Below are positions 29,446 through 39,592 of a DNA stretch of 64,000 nt, piece after piece. The stretch comes from Leptospira haakeii (lineage in GTDB: Bacteria; Spirochaetota; Leptospiria; Leptospirales; Leptospiraceae), in the NCBI RefSeq assembly GCF_002812045.1, contig NZ_NPEG01000003.1, forward strand, positions 124,001-188,000, read 5' to 3'. A model generated the notes under the pieces. It was not told the DNA's origin and did not search any database. It worked only from the letters and a program-made list of their open reading frames with translations. How positions within the stretch are numbered: the first letter of the stretch is position 1; each line of letters opens with the position of its first letter. Both the position numbers and the translations under genes were made by a program.

Positions 29446-30669
29446 TCAGTAAAGAATTCTGGTCTTAAGAGATCCAGGATGTCTCTCTATTCTTTCTTTC
29501 AGTTCATCACCAACGCTCATATTGATTACCATAGAGAGGTAACCAATTTCTGCGCTTGTTCCTAGATGTTGGGAACTGATATTTGCTCCGATCTCGGAAA
29601 CCATACTGTTGATATCCTTCAAGAACCCTGGTTGGTTTTTATGAACATTCAGAATTCTGTACATTCCCTGAGGAATTGGGTTTAACTCCAGATGGGGGAA
29701 GTTCACAGCAAAAGTAGTGGAACCATTGTTTACAAACTTCAAAAGTTTAGATGCAACTTCTGTCCCGATATTTTTCTGAGCTTCTTCGGTGGAACCACCG
29801 ATATGAGGGGTCAATATTACGTTTTGCAAATTTTGTAAAGGAGTGATAAATGGATCGCTATTGGATTCAGGCTCTTGAGGAAACACATCCACACCTGCGC
29901 CTGCGATATGGCCTGATTTAATTGCTTCAGCCAAAGCTTCTAAATCCACAACCTTCCCTCTGGAAAGGTTGATGATATAAGCTCCTTTTTTTGTAGCCTT
30001 GATCTCTTTAGGCCCGTAAAGATTTGTGGTTTCAGGAAGTTCAGGCACATGAAAGGTAACAAAATCAGAAGCTGAAAGTAGTTCTTCGTAAGAATTAAGA
30101 GGGGTTGCATTTCCTAAAGGAAGAACGGTTTGAGTATCATAATAGACCACTTTCAAACCCATTGCTTCCGCAAGTACGGAAACCTGACTTCCGATATGAC
30201 CGTAACCTACGATTCCCAGAGTTTTTCCCCGAACTTCAAAACAATTCTTAGAAATTTTATTCCAGATACCAGCATGAGTATTTCTGATATGGTCAGGAAC
30301 TCTTCTTGCTAACATTACAACTTCTGCAATTACAAGTTCTGCAACCGAACGAGTGTTGGAATAAGGTGCGTTGAATACTGGGATCCCTTTTTTCTCCGCT
30401 TCGGCTAAATCCACTTGGTTTGTCCCAATACAGAAACAACCCACCGTCATAAGTCGTTTTGCCTTGGCTAAAACTGGTGCGGTTAGATTGGTTTTACTTC
30501 GGATCCCTAGAACATGAATGTTCTCGATTTCTTTCGAAAGTTCGTCTTCGCCCAGCGCTTGGGGAAGAAGGCGGACATTAAAACCGTCTTTTTGAAAGAG
30601 TTGGAATGCGTCTTGGTGTACATTCTCTAAGAGGAGGACGTTTATCTTTTCTTTCGGGTAGGAAATCAT
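29446..30669 (-). CDS. serA: D-3-phosphoglycerate dehydrogenase
   Basis: A 407-residue enzyme for the first step of serine synthesis (3-phosphoglycerate to 3-phosphohydroxypyruvate). The NAD-binding loop is GIVGYGHIGS (152-161). Catalytic Arg237 lies in NLSRGKVVD, Glu266 in PQEPESN and His289 in TPHIGGS. A C-terminal ACT-like domain (about 335-407) ends in the E. coli-type 'Pgtikt R.ly', here PGSLKTRILY. Length and ACT layout match the short E. coli-type SerA, usually feedback-inhibited by serine. It stands alone with its start 113 bp from a divergent lipoprotein gene. Confidence 0.95.
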   Translation of the reverse strand: MISYPKEKINVLLLENVHQDAFQLFQKDGFNVRLLPQALGEDELSKEIENIHVLGIRSKTNLTAPVLAKAKRLMTVGCFCIGTNQVDLAEAEKKGIPVFNAPYSNTRSVAELVIAEVVMLARRVPDHIRNTHAGIWNKISKNCFEVRGKTLGIVGYGHIGSQVSVLAEAMGLKVVYYDTQTVLPLGNATPLNSYEELLSASDFVTFHVPELPETTNLYGPKEIKATKKGAYIINLSRGKVVDLEALAEAIKSGHIAGAGVDVFPQEPESNSDPFITPLQNLQNVILTPHIGGSTEEAQKNIGTEVASKLLKFVNNGSTTFAVNFPHLELNPIPQGMYRILNVHKNQPGFLKDINSMVSEIGANISSQHLGTSAEIGYLSMVINMSVGDELKERIERHPGSLKTRILY

Positions 30670-30782
30670 AGTTCTATTACCATGGAACGTATCCTCGGCT
30701 TCTCTGAAAACGGATTTTTTACTTCACCTTTGGGGGATCGTGAGAAGAATGGAATGGAAATCACAAAGGAGACCACCTTTTA

Positions 30783-31328
30783 ATGATCCGTTCTAATTTC
30801 TCTGTTTTACAAATTTCTATCCTCGTCGCATTTTTTGCCGTTTTACTCAATTCCTGCTCGGCTCGGGTCCAAGTCCTTCCGGAACCAGTTGTGGAGCAGA
30901 CACTTTTCAGAAGTGGCCCTATCTGTCCTGGAGCAATTTTCTGCAGTGTGGGAAAACCTGGATCTTTGAATTTTAAAGGGATTCTGGTAAATAAGACAGG
31001 GGAGAAGCCAATCTTCTTGGAATACTATATGAGCTCTTTCGAGGAAAGTTTTCCGATCGGGATTTCAATGAAGTTGGATCAAACCTGGCATAACCTCAGA
31101 AAAACTTCTACGGATTACGGAGATACTGTTCGTGTAGTCTCTATTCTTCCTACAGATGTAGCCGACAAATTACTCTCCGCGAAAGAAGTTCAGTTCAGTT
31201 TTTCATCTCGAGATAATACGAGCACATTCACTTTAAGTTCCTCCAATACAGATAGTTTAAAATCTTTATTGAAGGAACTAAAAGAAAAGTTAGATTCTCA
31301 AGCGAAACTAACGATCACAAATCATTAA
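30783..31328 (+). CDS. Putative lipoprotein of unknown function
   Basis: A 181-residue protein with AAGGAGA upstream of ATG 30783 and a lipoprotein signal ending LLNSC (Cys25). The mature part is Ser/Thr-rich and beta-like; a Cys pair lies in GPICPGAIFCSVG (about 45-57). No domain is recognised. It probably sits in the inner leaflet of the outer membrane or the periplasm. A short weak hairpin separates it from convergent lysS. Confidence 0.68.
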   Translation: MIRSNFSVLQISILVAFFAVLLNSCSARVQVLPEPVVEQTLFRSGPICPGAIFCSVGKPGSLNFKGILVNKTGEKPIFLEYYMSSFEESFPIGISMKLDQTWHNLRKTSTDYGDTVRVVSILPTDVADKLLSAKEVQFSFSSRDNTSTFTLSSSNTDSLKSLLKELKEKLDSQAKLTITNH

Positions 31329-31335
31329 GATTACA

Positions 31336-31352
31336 CCCGAACAAATCTCGGG
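31336..31352. terminator. Weak hairpin between the lipoprotein gene and lysS
   Basis: CCCGA (31336-31340) and TCGGG (31348-31352) form a 5-bp GC-rich stem with a 7-nt loop between two convergent genes. No T-tract follows, so terminator function is only a suggestion. Confidence 0.28.
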
Positions 31353-31359
31353 CAAGTTC

Positions 31360-32859
<1,500 letters not shown>

Positions 32860-32860
32860 T

Positions 32861-33496
32861 TTAATTTCCTAATAGTATCAAATATAAATGTTTCGAGAGT
32901 CTTCCTAAGATGGATTCCAGGCTTTTCGGTTTTGTAAACCAATCCCAGGATCCGATCCCTTCGCTTACTTTGGAGACAGCGATATAAATTCCCGCAGGTT
33001 CTAGAACGTTTCTATATAATTTTAACAATGTTGCAGAATCGTATTCTTTTCCTATCAAAAGAAAAGTTTTCCACTGACGATCCAGTGCGATCTTTAAGAG
33101 AGTTTTTGGGAATTCCTGAGCGCCGGATTCTACGGTATAAACTAAGATCTTAGTTTCATCCACTCCTAGGGAAGTCAGATAAGATTGTAAAGAGGCAGTA
33201 GGATCTCCTACAATTCCTAGATCAGAATCTTGGTTGGGTGGAGAATGTAGAATTACGATTACGGGAGCCAGACCCTTCTTCCATAAAGCGGCCGCTTGTT
33301 TGAATTTATCCTTTTTGCCTGTTTCGATTGCCTCTAATACGAGTGCGTCCGATTTTTTGGGATCCGCTTTTGAAACTAAAAGATAAGGAGAAGAGAAGAA
33401 TAAGATCAGAAATAGGATTAATAATCCGAAAAAGCCATAAGAAACAAGTTTGGCTTTATCTAAGAAATCTTTAACGGAGAGAGCACCCGATGCCAT
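32861..33496 (-). CDS. YdcF/SanA-like (DUF218) membrane-anchored protein
   Basis: A 211-residue protein from ATG 33496; longer frames would run into the tRNA-Leu gene and are rejected. One TM helix (about 20-42) anchors a cytoplasmic or periplasmic domain resembling DUF218: [56 protein letters not shown] and [24 protein letters not shown]. The family's 'T.EN' motif reads SGAQEF and the 'seyH..R' motif reads KEYDSAT, so it is a divergent member. DUF218 proteins are linked to envelope polysaccharide or vancomycin tolerance functions. It precedes lysS by 1 bp. Confidence 0.62.
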   Translation of the reverse strand: MASGALSVKDFLDKAKLVSYGFFGLLILFLILFFSSPYLLVSKADPKKSDALVLEAIETGKKDKFKQAAALWKKGLAPVIVILHSPPNQDSDLGIVGDPTASLQSYLTSLGVDETKILVYTVESGAQEFPKTLLKIALDRQWKTFLLIGKEYDSATLLKLYRNVLEPAGIYIAVSKVSEGIGSWDWFTKPKSLESILGRLSKHLYLILLGN

Positions 33497-33549
33497 AGTT
33501 TTACCGAGGGTTGGTTTTTCGAAATGGGGAAAGGTTTTAGGTAGGACGA

Positions 33550-33634
<85 letters not shown>

Positions 33635-33695
33635 TCGCGATTGACAGAATGGGTGGCTAGGCTCCGGTGTCAAGGAAATTCAACCAAGACTGGGA

Positions 33696-34367
33696 TTAGA
33701 CCAATTCGTACTTTTTCTTCTGCTTTTTATCTTCCGGATCCAAGATGAATTTTTCCGGATGGAACACTATATTCCAATATCTTTTGGAATAAGCTACTAT
33801 ACCAATACTTAAGATCAGGACCAATACATAACCTGAATATTCAGGATGTTGGAAGAAATGATTTTCAGGTAAAGTAGGGCCTATCAAAGGTAAGGTCATA
33901 TACCATAGGACTGCGGCTGCAACAAGACCAACTCCAATCTTTCCCCACCAATTCGGTTTTCCTTGGATCCCTCTTTTTAAATATAAGAATCCTCCCAACC
34001 AAACTCCTAAAATTTCTCTTAGGATATAGATGAGAAGAATCCATAGAGGAAACTGATAATAATGAACGATTACTGAGAGTCCGCCGATAGTGACGAACTT
34101 ATCGCAGATAGGATCCAGATATTTTCCTAAGACTGATTCTTGAGAGAGTAGTCGGGCTAGAAAACCGTCTAGGAAATCTGTAAGCACTGCAAGAACACAG
34201 GTGCCTATCGCTAAAAATAAATATTCACCGTTACGAGGAGACTCGATATGTTTGCGAGTGAATTGGATAAAAAAAGGAAGAAGTAAAACTCTAGAGACGG
34301 ATAGAAAATTTGAAAGAGTAAACACCCTCTCTTCGAGTAGATCCTTTGGTTTTTTTTCGTGAAGCAT
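33696..34367 (-). CDS. pgsA: CDP-alcohol phosphatidyltransferase (PgsA-like)
   Basis: A 223-residue membrane enzyme with six helices. The full CDP-alcohol motif D-x2-DG-x2-AR-x8-G-x3-D-x3-D runs from Asp64 to Asp89 (DFLDGFLAR...GKYLDPICDK). The product is most likely phosphatidylglycerophosphate from CDP-diacylglycerol and glycerol-3-phosphate. The motif alone does not exclude phosphatidylserine or phosphatidylcholine synthase, so the symbol is a best guess. The basic tail (DPEDKKQKKKYELV) faces the cytoplasm. Confidence 0.8.
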   Translation of the reverse strand: MLHEKKPKDLLEERVFTLSNFLSVSRVLLLPFFIQFTRKHIESPRNGEYLFLAIGTCVLAVLTDFLDGFLARLLSQESVLGKYLDPICDKFVTIGGLSVIVHYYQFPLWILLIYILREILGVWLGGFLYLKRGIQGKPNWWGKIGVGLVAAAVLWYMTLPLIGPTLPENHFFQHPEYSGYVLVLILSIGIVAYSKRYWNIVFHPEKFILDPEDKKQKKKYELV

Positions 34368-34454
34368 CTAAGAAAGCCGTCGGTCGGAAAAACTCCGCTA
34401 TTGGAAAGGCTATGGAAGGGACTTAAAAATTCATCCCTTTTTCAGATAAACGAA

Positions 34455-34485
34455 TTGACCCCCGAGCTCTCTAAGAAATCATGTT
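34455..34485 (+). promoter_or_regulatory. Possible promoter of tRNA-Asp
   Basis: TTGACC (34455-34460) and CATGTT (34480-34485) are spaced by 19 bp, 10 bp before the tRNA start. The -35 box is good; spacing is long and the -10 box weak. Confidence 0.35.
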
Positions 34486-34494
34486 CTTCATAAA

Positions 34495-34569
<75 letters not shown>

Positions 34570-34752
34570 AAATTCCCAACAATCAACTAGACTGTGACTC
34601 GAAGCTTTTGCGAGTAAGCAATCGTAGCGACCTATAGGAAGCGTAAACGATTGCGACGTGAGACAGGATGTCGAAGCGAGCGCAAAAGACGCCGTGGAGC
34701 CAAGTTTGCCAGGATGGCAAACTGCGTAACGGCGAGTCCCGTCAGCTCCGGA
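34570..34752. other. Structured element behind tRNA-Asp, ending in a copy of the tRNA 3' end
   Basis: A 183-bp non-coding block with several nested inverted repeats: GCAATCGT/ACGATTGC (34618-34625, 34647-34654) around the palindrome CCTATAGG, CTTTTGCG/CGCAAAAG (34605-34612, 34681-34688), GCCGT/ACGGC (34691-34695, 34729-34733) enclosing GTTTGCC/GGCAAAC (34704-34710, 34716-34722). CAGGATGTCG of the tRNA (34536-34545) recurs at 34664-34673. The block lies between tRNA-Asp and convergent fliG, so it may end both transcripts. It has no frame worth calling. Confidence 0.7.
34733..34750 (+). repeat. 18-bp direct repeat of the tRNA-Asp 3' end (att-like)
   Basis: CGAGTCCCGTCAGCTCCG at 34733-34750 is identical to the last 18 bases of tRNA-Asp (34552-34569). 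Such duplications typically mark an integration that used a tRNA 3' end, but no integrase gene lies between the copies. The copy ends 2 bp before the fliG stop codon. Confidence 0.85.
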
Positions 34753-35772
34753 TTAGATAAACTCTTCCGAGTCCTTTTTAATAATAATTTCCCCGATTTC
34801 TTCCAAATCGCGCAAAGCGGTGAGAACACTGTTCCTTGCATCGGTGATTTCTTTCAGAGTCACTTTTCCTCGGATATCCATACTTTCTAAAATATCATTG
34901 GCTCTGTTTTTGGACATTGCCTCGAAGAAATGGACTTTGATTTGGTCGGAAGCTCCTCGGAGTGCAATTGCGATTAGATCATCATCAGCAATACGATTGA
35001 TAAGCTGTCTCATCTCTTTGGAGTTAAGAAGAAGTACATCTTCGAATGTATATAATTTTTCACGGACTTGAGAGGCGAGTTCAGGGGATTGCTCTTCCAA
35101 TTCTTTTAGAATTGTTTCTTCCAAAGATTTATCCATATGGTTCAGGATATTTGCGAGAGCTTCCGCTCCTCCTGCTTCACTGAATTCGGATTTATCTCTT
35201 TGTTCGTATTTTTTCTTCAGGACTTTTGCGATCTGTCGGATTGCATCCGGATGGGTTTTGGTGGTATTCGCAAGCCTAAGTGCTACCTTACTCTGAAGTT
35301 CTTTTGGTAAAAACTTAAGTGTTTCGGCGGCTTTTTTAGGATGTAAAAATGCAAGTGTGACTGCGATAGTTTGGGTATGTTCAGGGGCGAGTAAATGAGC
35401 GAGTGTTTGTGGCTCAGCATCATTCAAAAAAGAAAAATCTTCCTCTGTGTCCTTTCTATCTAGTTTTCCTAATATATTTTCGGATTTTTCTTTACCTAGG
35501 GATTTTTGTAGTAATTCTCTAGCGGTTTCGATTCCGCCTCTGGATTCAGCTGCCAGATCTTTGAGTGAACCTTGGAAATCTAAAAGAACTTCTTCTTTTT
35601 CGGATTTGCTGATTGTTTTGATTTTTGCCATTTCCTGGACGATCTCTTCAATCAACTTCTCGTCTAACTGAGCCAATGCCTTGGCAGCAGCATCCTTATC
35701 TAAGGATAGAAGTAGCATTGCTGCTTTTTTAACTTTTTGGTCTCTTATTTTAAGATTGGAATCCTGATCCAC
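34753..35772 (-). CDS. fliG: Flagellar motor switch protein FliG (one of the Leptospira paralogues)
   Basis: A 339-residue cytoplasmic protein of the flagellar C-ring. FliG_N (about 10-110) includes KVKKAAMLLLSLDKDAAAKAL. FliG_M (about 115-200) carries EHTQTIAVTLAFL, a variant of the EHPQ motif. FliG_C (about 225-335) holds the charged torque helix, LLNSKEMRQLINRIADDDLIAIALRGA and IRGKVTLKEITDARNSVLTALRDLEEIGEI. The start is GTG 35772 with AAGAAG upstream. It follows pdhC by 22 bp, an unexpected position for a motility gene. Leptospira genomes have more than one fliG, and which copy feeds the main C-ring cannot be read here. Confidence 0.92.
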   Translation of the reverse strand: MDQDSNLKIRDQKVKKAAMLLLSLDKDAAAKALAQLDEKLIEEIVQEMAKIKTISKSEKEEVLLDFQGSLKDLAAESRGGIETARELLQKSLGKEKSENILGKLDRKDTEEDFSFLNDAEPQTLAHLLAPEHTQTIAVTLAFLHPKKAAETLKFLPKELQSKVALRLANTTKTHPDAIRQIAKVLKKKYEQRDKSEFSEAGGAEALANILNHMDKSLEETILKELEEQSPELASQVREKLYTFEDVLLLNSKEMRQLINRIADDDLIAIALRGASDQIKVHFFEAMSKNRANDILESMDIRGKVTLKEITDARNSVLTALRDLEEIGEIIIKKDSEEFI

Positions 35773-35794
35773 TGCTTCTTAGCCCACTAAAAAA

Positions 35795-37132
35795 TCAGGC
35801 AAGTAACCGAAGAGGATGTTCCAGAAAATTTCGAAACACTTCCAACCAACCGGCTCCCACCGCACCGTCTACCACTCTATGATCACAGGAAAGGCAGACT
35901 GAAAGAGTTTTTCCGGGGACTATGTTTCCGTTTTTGATTACCGGTTTAGATACCACGTTTCCAACTGCGAGGATTGCTGCCTCAGGTTCGTTGATCACCG
36001 CTGCAAAACGATTCACTCCGAACATTCCCAAATTGGAAACAGTGAAGGTTCCGTCTGAAAACTCTTCCGGTTTGAGTTTTCGTTCCCTTGCACGGGAAGC
36101 AAGCTCTTTTACCGTTCTACCGATTTCTAAAACAGACCTTTTATCCGCGTTCCTTACATAAGGAGTAATCAAACCACCTTCGATAGAAACTGCTACACCA
36201 ATATCCACTCTTCCATGTTTAAGAATATGATCTTCTCTCCAGGAGGAATTTACTTCGGGTACTTTCAGAAGCGCAAGCGCAGAAGCTCTTATGATAAAGT
36301 CATTTATGCTTAGTTTTATCTCTTCTCCAGATTCTTTTAGATCGGAGTTAAAGTTTTCTCTTAGATGAACAAGTGCATCTGCATCAATTTCCATATCCAA
36401 GTAGAAATGAGGTTGATGGGTTTTAGAGTGAACTAGCCTGGACGCTATCGTTTTTCTCATTCCTGAGATCGGAAGTTTCTCTTCCTGCATAATTTCTCCA
36501 GCAAATGGAGAAGTTCCGCTGGATGAAAATGCAGAGATCCCGTTTTCAATGTCCCGTTTGATAATCCTTCCGTCAGGTCCACTTCCTCTGATCTTAGAAA
36601 GATCTATGCCACTTTCCTCTGCTAGTCTTTTTGCCAAAGGAGAGGCCTTGATCCTACCTTCCAATGCCGAAGGAGAAAGTCCCCTTGAAACTGGGTTTTC
36701 CTTCGGAGAGGAAACCTCCTCTTCCTCTGGTTCCGAAACCGTCGAAGTTACTACAGTTTCTTGCTTTTTAGGACGAGGCCCCGGCGAAGGTGAGGGGGAT
36801 GGCGTCGGTTCTGGCGAGTTCTGGGTCGGAGCCGTCGAGGTGGTTGCCGAAGACCTGGATTTTGCTTCTGAAAGTAGGGAAGTGATATCTTCTCCTGCTT
36901 TTCCTATAATCGCAACCGGGGCTCCAACAGGAAGTTTGGCGCCTTCCTGAGCTAAAATTTCCAGAATGACCCCGGAATCGAAAGCTTCCATTTCCATGAC
37001 CGCTTTGTCAGTTTCGACCTCGGCTAATATTTCGCCAGGAGCGACTGAGTCACCCTTCTTCTTTAGCCATTTTACCAAAACACCTTCCGACATTGTCGGA
37101 GAAAGTTGGGTCATTTCGGAAATTTTTGCCAT
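35795..37132 (-). CDS. pdhC: Pyruvate dehydrogenase E2, dihydrolipoamide acetyltransferase
   Basis: A 445-residue E2 core enzyme. It has one lipoyl domain with the modified Lys43 in ETDKAVMEME, a Pro/Ser/Thr-rich linker (about 90-155), an E3/E1-binding domain (ASPLAKRLAEESGIDLSKIRGSGPDGRIIKRDIE, about 163-196), and a catalytic domain with the active-site HRVVDG near residue 420. It transfers acetyl groups to CoA. ATG 37132 lies 44 bp after pdhB. No E3 (lipoamide dehydrogenase) gene follows in this operon; fliG comes next. Confidence 0.95.
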   Translation of the reverse strand: MAKISEMTQLSPTMSEGVLVKWLKKKGDSVAPGEILAEVETDKAVMEMEAFDSGVILEILAQEGAKLPVGAPVAIIGKAGEDITSLLSEAKSRSSATTSTAPTQNSPEPTPSPSPSPGPRPKKQETVVTSTVSEPEEEEVSSPKENPVSRGLSPSALEGRIKASPLAKRLAEESGIDLSKIRGSGPDGRIIKRDIENGISAFSSSGTSPFAGEIMQEEKLPISGMRKTIASRLVHSKTHQPHFYLDMEIDADALVHLRENFNSDLKESGEEIKLSINDFIIRASALALLKVPEVNSSWREDHILKHGRVDIGVAVSIEGGLITPYVRNADKRSVLEIGRTVKELASRARERKLKPEEFSDGTFTVSNLGMFGVNRFAAVINEPEAAILAVGNVVSKPVIKNGNIVPGKTLSVCLSCDHRVVDGAVGAGWLEVFRNFLEHPLRLLA

Positions 37133-37176
37133 CTATTTTTCCTATTTATAATATAATAATATTCAAATATTATGAT

Positions 37177-38151
37177 TTACTTAATCATTTCTCTGACTTT
37201 TTTGATTATTTTTTCTTCGCTCGGGAGCGAGGATTTTTCTAAGTTTGCTGCGTATGGCATTGGTACATCTTCCTGGGTGATCCTTTCTATCGGAGAATCC
37301 AGATAGTCGAACGCTTCTCTTTGGATTAGATAAGCCACTTGAGCACCAAATCCTGCCACATTCCAGCCTTCTTCTACTATAAGTACCTTATTAGTCTTTC
37401 TTACAGAAGTCAAAATTCCTTCTTCATCTAAGGGTCTTATACTTCTTAGATCTAGAACTTCTACAGAAATTCCTTCTTTTGCCAGTTTTTCTGCTGCTGG
37501 AAGAACATACATAAGTGCTCTGGACCAACTGATTATCGTGAGTTGTGTGCCTTCTCTTTTAATATCCGATTTTCCCATCGGGATCAAAAATTCTCCTTCG
37601 GGAACTTCTCCCTTGGATCCGTATAATACCTCGCTCTCTATAAAAATGGTCGGGTTATTATCTCGGATGGAAGTTTTTAAAAGTCCGTAAGCGTCCGCAG
37701 GAGTGTAGGGTGCGAGAACCTTTAGGCCTGGGATATGTGCATACCAACTTTCGAAGGACTGAGAGTGTTGAGCCGCAAGTCTTCCTCCGGCACCACCGGC
37801 TCCTCTGAAAACGATCGGGATAGGAAATTGTCCTGCGCTCATATAGTTCATTTTAGCTGCGGAGTTGATAATCTGATCGATGGCAACAAGCGAAAAGTTC
37901 CAGGTCATAAATTCTATGATTGGCCTAAGTCCCACCATAGCCGCTCCAATTCCTACTCCAGCAAATCCGTTCTCTGAAATTGGAGTATCGATGACTCTTT
38001 TTTCTCCGAACTTAGCGAGCATTCCTTGGGAAACTTTATAGGCTCCTTCGTAATGTCCTACTTCTTCTCCCATGAGAAAGATATTCGGATCCTTCTCCAT
38101 TTCTTCCGTCATGGCTCGATTGAGCGCTTCTCTATAAGTGAGTACTGCCAT
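37177..38151 (-). CDS. pdhB: Pyruvate dehydrogenase E1 component, beta subunit
   Basis: A 324-residue partner of PdhA in the alpha2-beta2 E1. It shows the transketolase-type pattern: MTEEMEKDPNIFLMGEEVGHYEGAYKVSQGM near the start (with the cofactor-near Glu), FVGVGIGAAMVGLRPI-like AGVGIGAAMVGLRPIIEFMTW, FRGAGGAGGRLAAQHSQSFESWYAHIPGLKV, and the C-terminal VLDLRSIRPLDEEGI. The closest subtype by eye is the pyruvate rather than branched-chain form. Its ATG overlaps the pdhA stop by one base (TAATG). Confidence 0.95.
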   Translation of the reverse strand: MAVLTYREALNRAMTEEMEKDPNIFLMGEEVGHYEGAYKVSQGMLAKFGEKRVIDTPISENGFAGVGIGAAMVGLRPIIEFMTWNFSLVAIDQIINSAAKMNYMSAGQFPIPIVFRGAGGAGGRLAAQHSQSFESWYAHIPGLKVLAPYTPADAYGLLKTSIRDNNPTIFIESEVLYGSKGEVPEGEFLIPMGKSDIKREGTQLTIISWSRALMYVLPAAEKLAKEGISVEVLDLRSIRPLDEEGILTSVRKTNKVLIVEEGWNVAGFGAQVAYLIQREAFDYLDSPIERITQEDVPMPYAANLEKSSLPSEEKIIKKVREMIK

Positions 38152-39131
38152 TATACGTTCTCCGCATAAACATGCTTGTACAACCAGCCAAGAGGGGGCT
38201 CTTCACTTTTTTCAGCAAAATCTACGGATTCTTCTACTGTTTTAAGAATGATTTCATCCATCTTGGTTAAATCTTCTTGGGCCCAGCCTGCGGAGAGTAG
38301 GTCCCTTTCTGCTTTGATAAGAGGATCACCTTGTTTATATTTATCTAATTCTTCTTTGGTCCTATACTTTGCAGGGTCCGACATTGAGTGGCCTCTGAAT
38401 CTGTAGGTGGAAATTTCCATAAGGGTAGGGCCTTCTCCTCTTCTTGCTCTTTCCACTGCGACCCTTACATGTTCTCTAACTTTTCGAACCTCATCACCTT
38501 CTATATGATCTCTTGCGATATCATAAGCAGCAGCTCTTACGGAAACATCTTTGACTGAAAGAGCTCTGTATTCAGGAGTTCCCATCGCGTAGTGATTATT
38601 CTCACAGATCATAACTAATGGAAGTTTCCAGATTGCGGCTAAATTCATTCCTTCGTGAAAGGACCCGATATTAGCTGCACCTTCTCCAAAAAAACATAAT
38701 GTAACCGCGCCGTCTTCGCGGTATTTGGAGGCGTATGCAATTCCGGCCGCGAGGGAGATATGCCCACCTACGATCCCATGTCCGCCCATAAAGTTTTTCT
38801 TTTTATCGAAGAAATGCATGGAGCCTCCGTTTCCGGATACGATCCCGGTCTTCTTCCCATACAGTTCAGCCATGAGAGCTTTGGGCTCCAATCCTCTGGC
38901 GAGTGCGTGGCCATGATCTCTATAGGTGGAGACTATATAATCTTTTTGTTCTAGAGCGGAGATTGCTCCTACACCCACTGCCTCTTGACCGATGTACAAA
39001 TGGCAGAAGCCGCCGATTTTGCCCATGCTATATGCTTTTGCGGAAGCTTCTTCGAAGCGACGGATCAAAAGCATTTGTCTGTATAATTCTAATAGATCTT
39101 CGGTTTCTTTTTTTGTTTTAGGTTGGCTCAT
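38151..39131 (-). CDS. pdhA: Pyruvate dehydrogenase E1 component, alpha subunit
   Basis: A 326-residue thiamine-diphosphate-binding subunit that decarboxylates pyruvate. The ThDP motif GEGAAN...N is in CFFGEGAANIGSFHEGMNLAA and ICENNHYAMGTP; GGHGIVGGHISLAAGIAYA precedes it. YRFRGHSMSDPAKYRT is the loop phosphorylated in eukaryotes. First gene of pdhA-pdhB-pdhC-fliG. The 461 bp upstream are shared with the divergent flagellin gene. Confidence 0.96.
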   Translation of the reverse strand: MSQPKTKKETEDLLELYRQMLLIRRFEEASAKAYSMGKIGGFCHLYIGQEAVGVGAISALEQKDYIVSTYRDHGHALARGLEPKALMAELYGKKTGIVSGNGGSMHFFDKKKNFMGGHGIVGGHISLAAGIAYASKYREDGAVTLCFFGEGAANIGSFHEGMNLAAIWKLPLVMICENNHYAMGTPEYRALSVKDVSVRAAAYDIARDHIEGDEVRKVREHVRVAVERARRGEGPTLMEISTYRFRGHSMSDPAKYRTKEELDKYKQGDPLIKAERDLLSAGWAQEDLTKMDEIILKTVEESVDFAEKSEEPPLGWLYKHVYAENV

Positions 39132-39592
39132 AGTACTTTAGGAAATACGAAAACAATCGCAAAATATCTTCTTAGAACTAGGATATGCAAACTGATTTCC
39201 GAAATTTTTTGAAAAATGCTTAAATGCGGAGAAGGGGGAGGCTCTTTTTCTAAAAAAATGCTTATGGAAATTTCCAATTCGTTCGAACTTTTAGATGAGC
39301 CCAAAAAAGGAAAATTTTTCGAAAAAATTCTTCAAATCCTTTTCCCTCCTTTCTCCGAAAATCGCTAAAAATCATTAAAAAATAGCTAAAATTAGCGAAA
39401 AACTCTATTTTCGTTAAAATTAATCTAGGCCCAGTGCTTCACCGAAGATATATCTGAAGGAAACCCTGAATTTCTAGGTTTATCCCAGATCTCAGCCTTC
39501 ATTTAAACATATAGAAAAAAGACCAAAACCAAACCAGCACAGATCCCGGCACGGACGCCGGGCTCATGATCTCAGTTTCAAGGAGGAAACAA
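39132..39592. promoter_or_regulatory. 461-bp divergent control region between pdhA and flaB1
   Basis: An AT-rich spacer with many A-tracts (39361-39415), including CGCTAA...TTAGCG arms around AT-rich DNA, which suggests intrinsic curvature. Close to flaB1 it contains a CCCGGC/GCCGGG hairpin and the AGGAGG ribosome site. I found no convincing sigma-28 (TAAA-N15-GCCGATAA) or sigma-54 box, so the flagellin promoter cannot be placed. Confidence 0.5.
39545..39562 (+). promoter_or_regulatory. Leader hairpin of flaB1
   Basis: CCCGGC (39545-39550) and GCCGGG (39557-39562) pair around a 6-nt loop, ending about 20 nt before AGGAGG. A GC-rich stem in this AT-rich leader may stabilise the abundant flagellin mRNA. 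Confidence 0.5.

Noticed and set aside
34570..34752. Mobile element with integrase between the att-like repeats
   Set aside because: The repeats enclose only 163 bp without any coding frame; at most a remnant or a miniature element is supported.
34632..34841. Minus-strand frame rich in Arg and Leu behind tRNA-Asp
   Set aside because: It covers the inverted-repeat element and the fliG end in another frame; composition reflects the repeats rather than a protein.
39132..39592. Sigma-28 promoter for the first flaB
   Set aside because: TTAAAA and CCGAAGAT resemble parts of the consensus but the spacing (23 bp) does not fit TAAA-N15-GCCGATAA.
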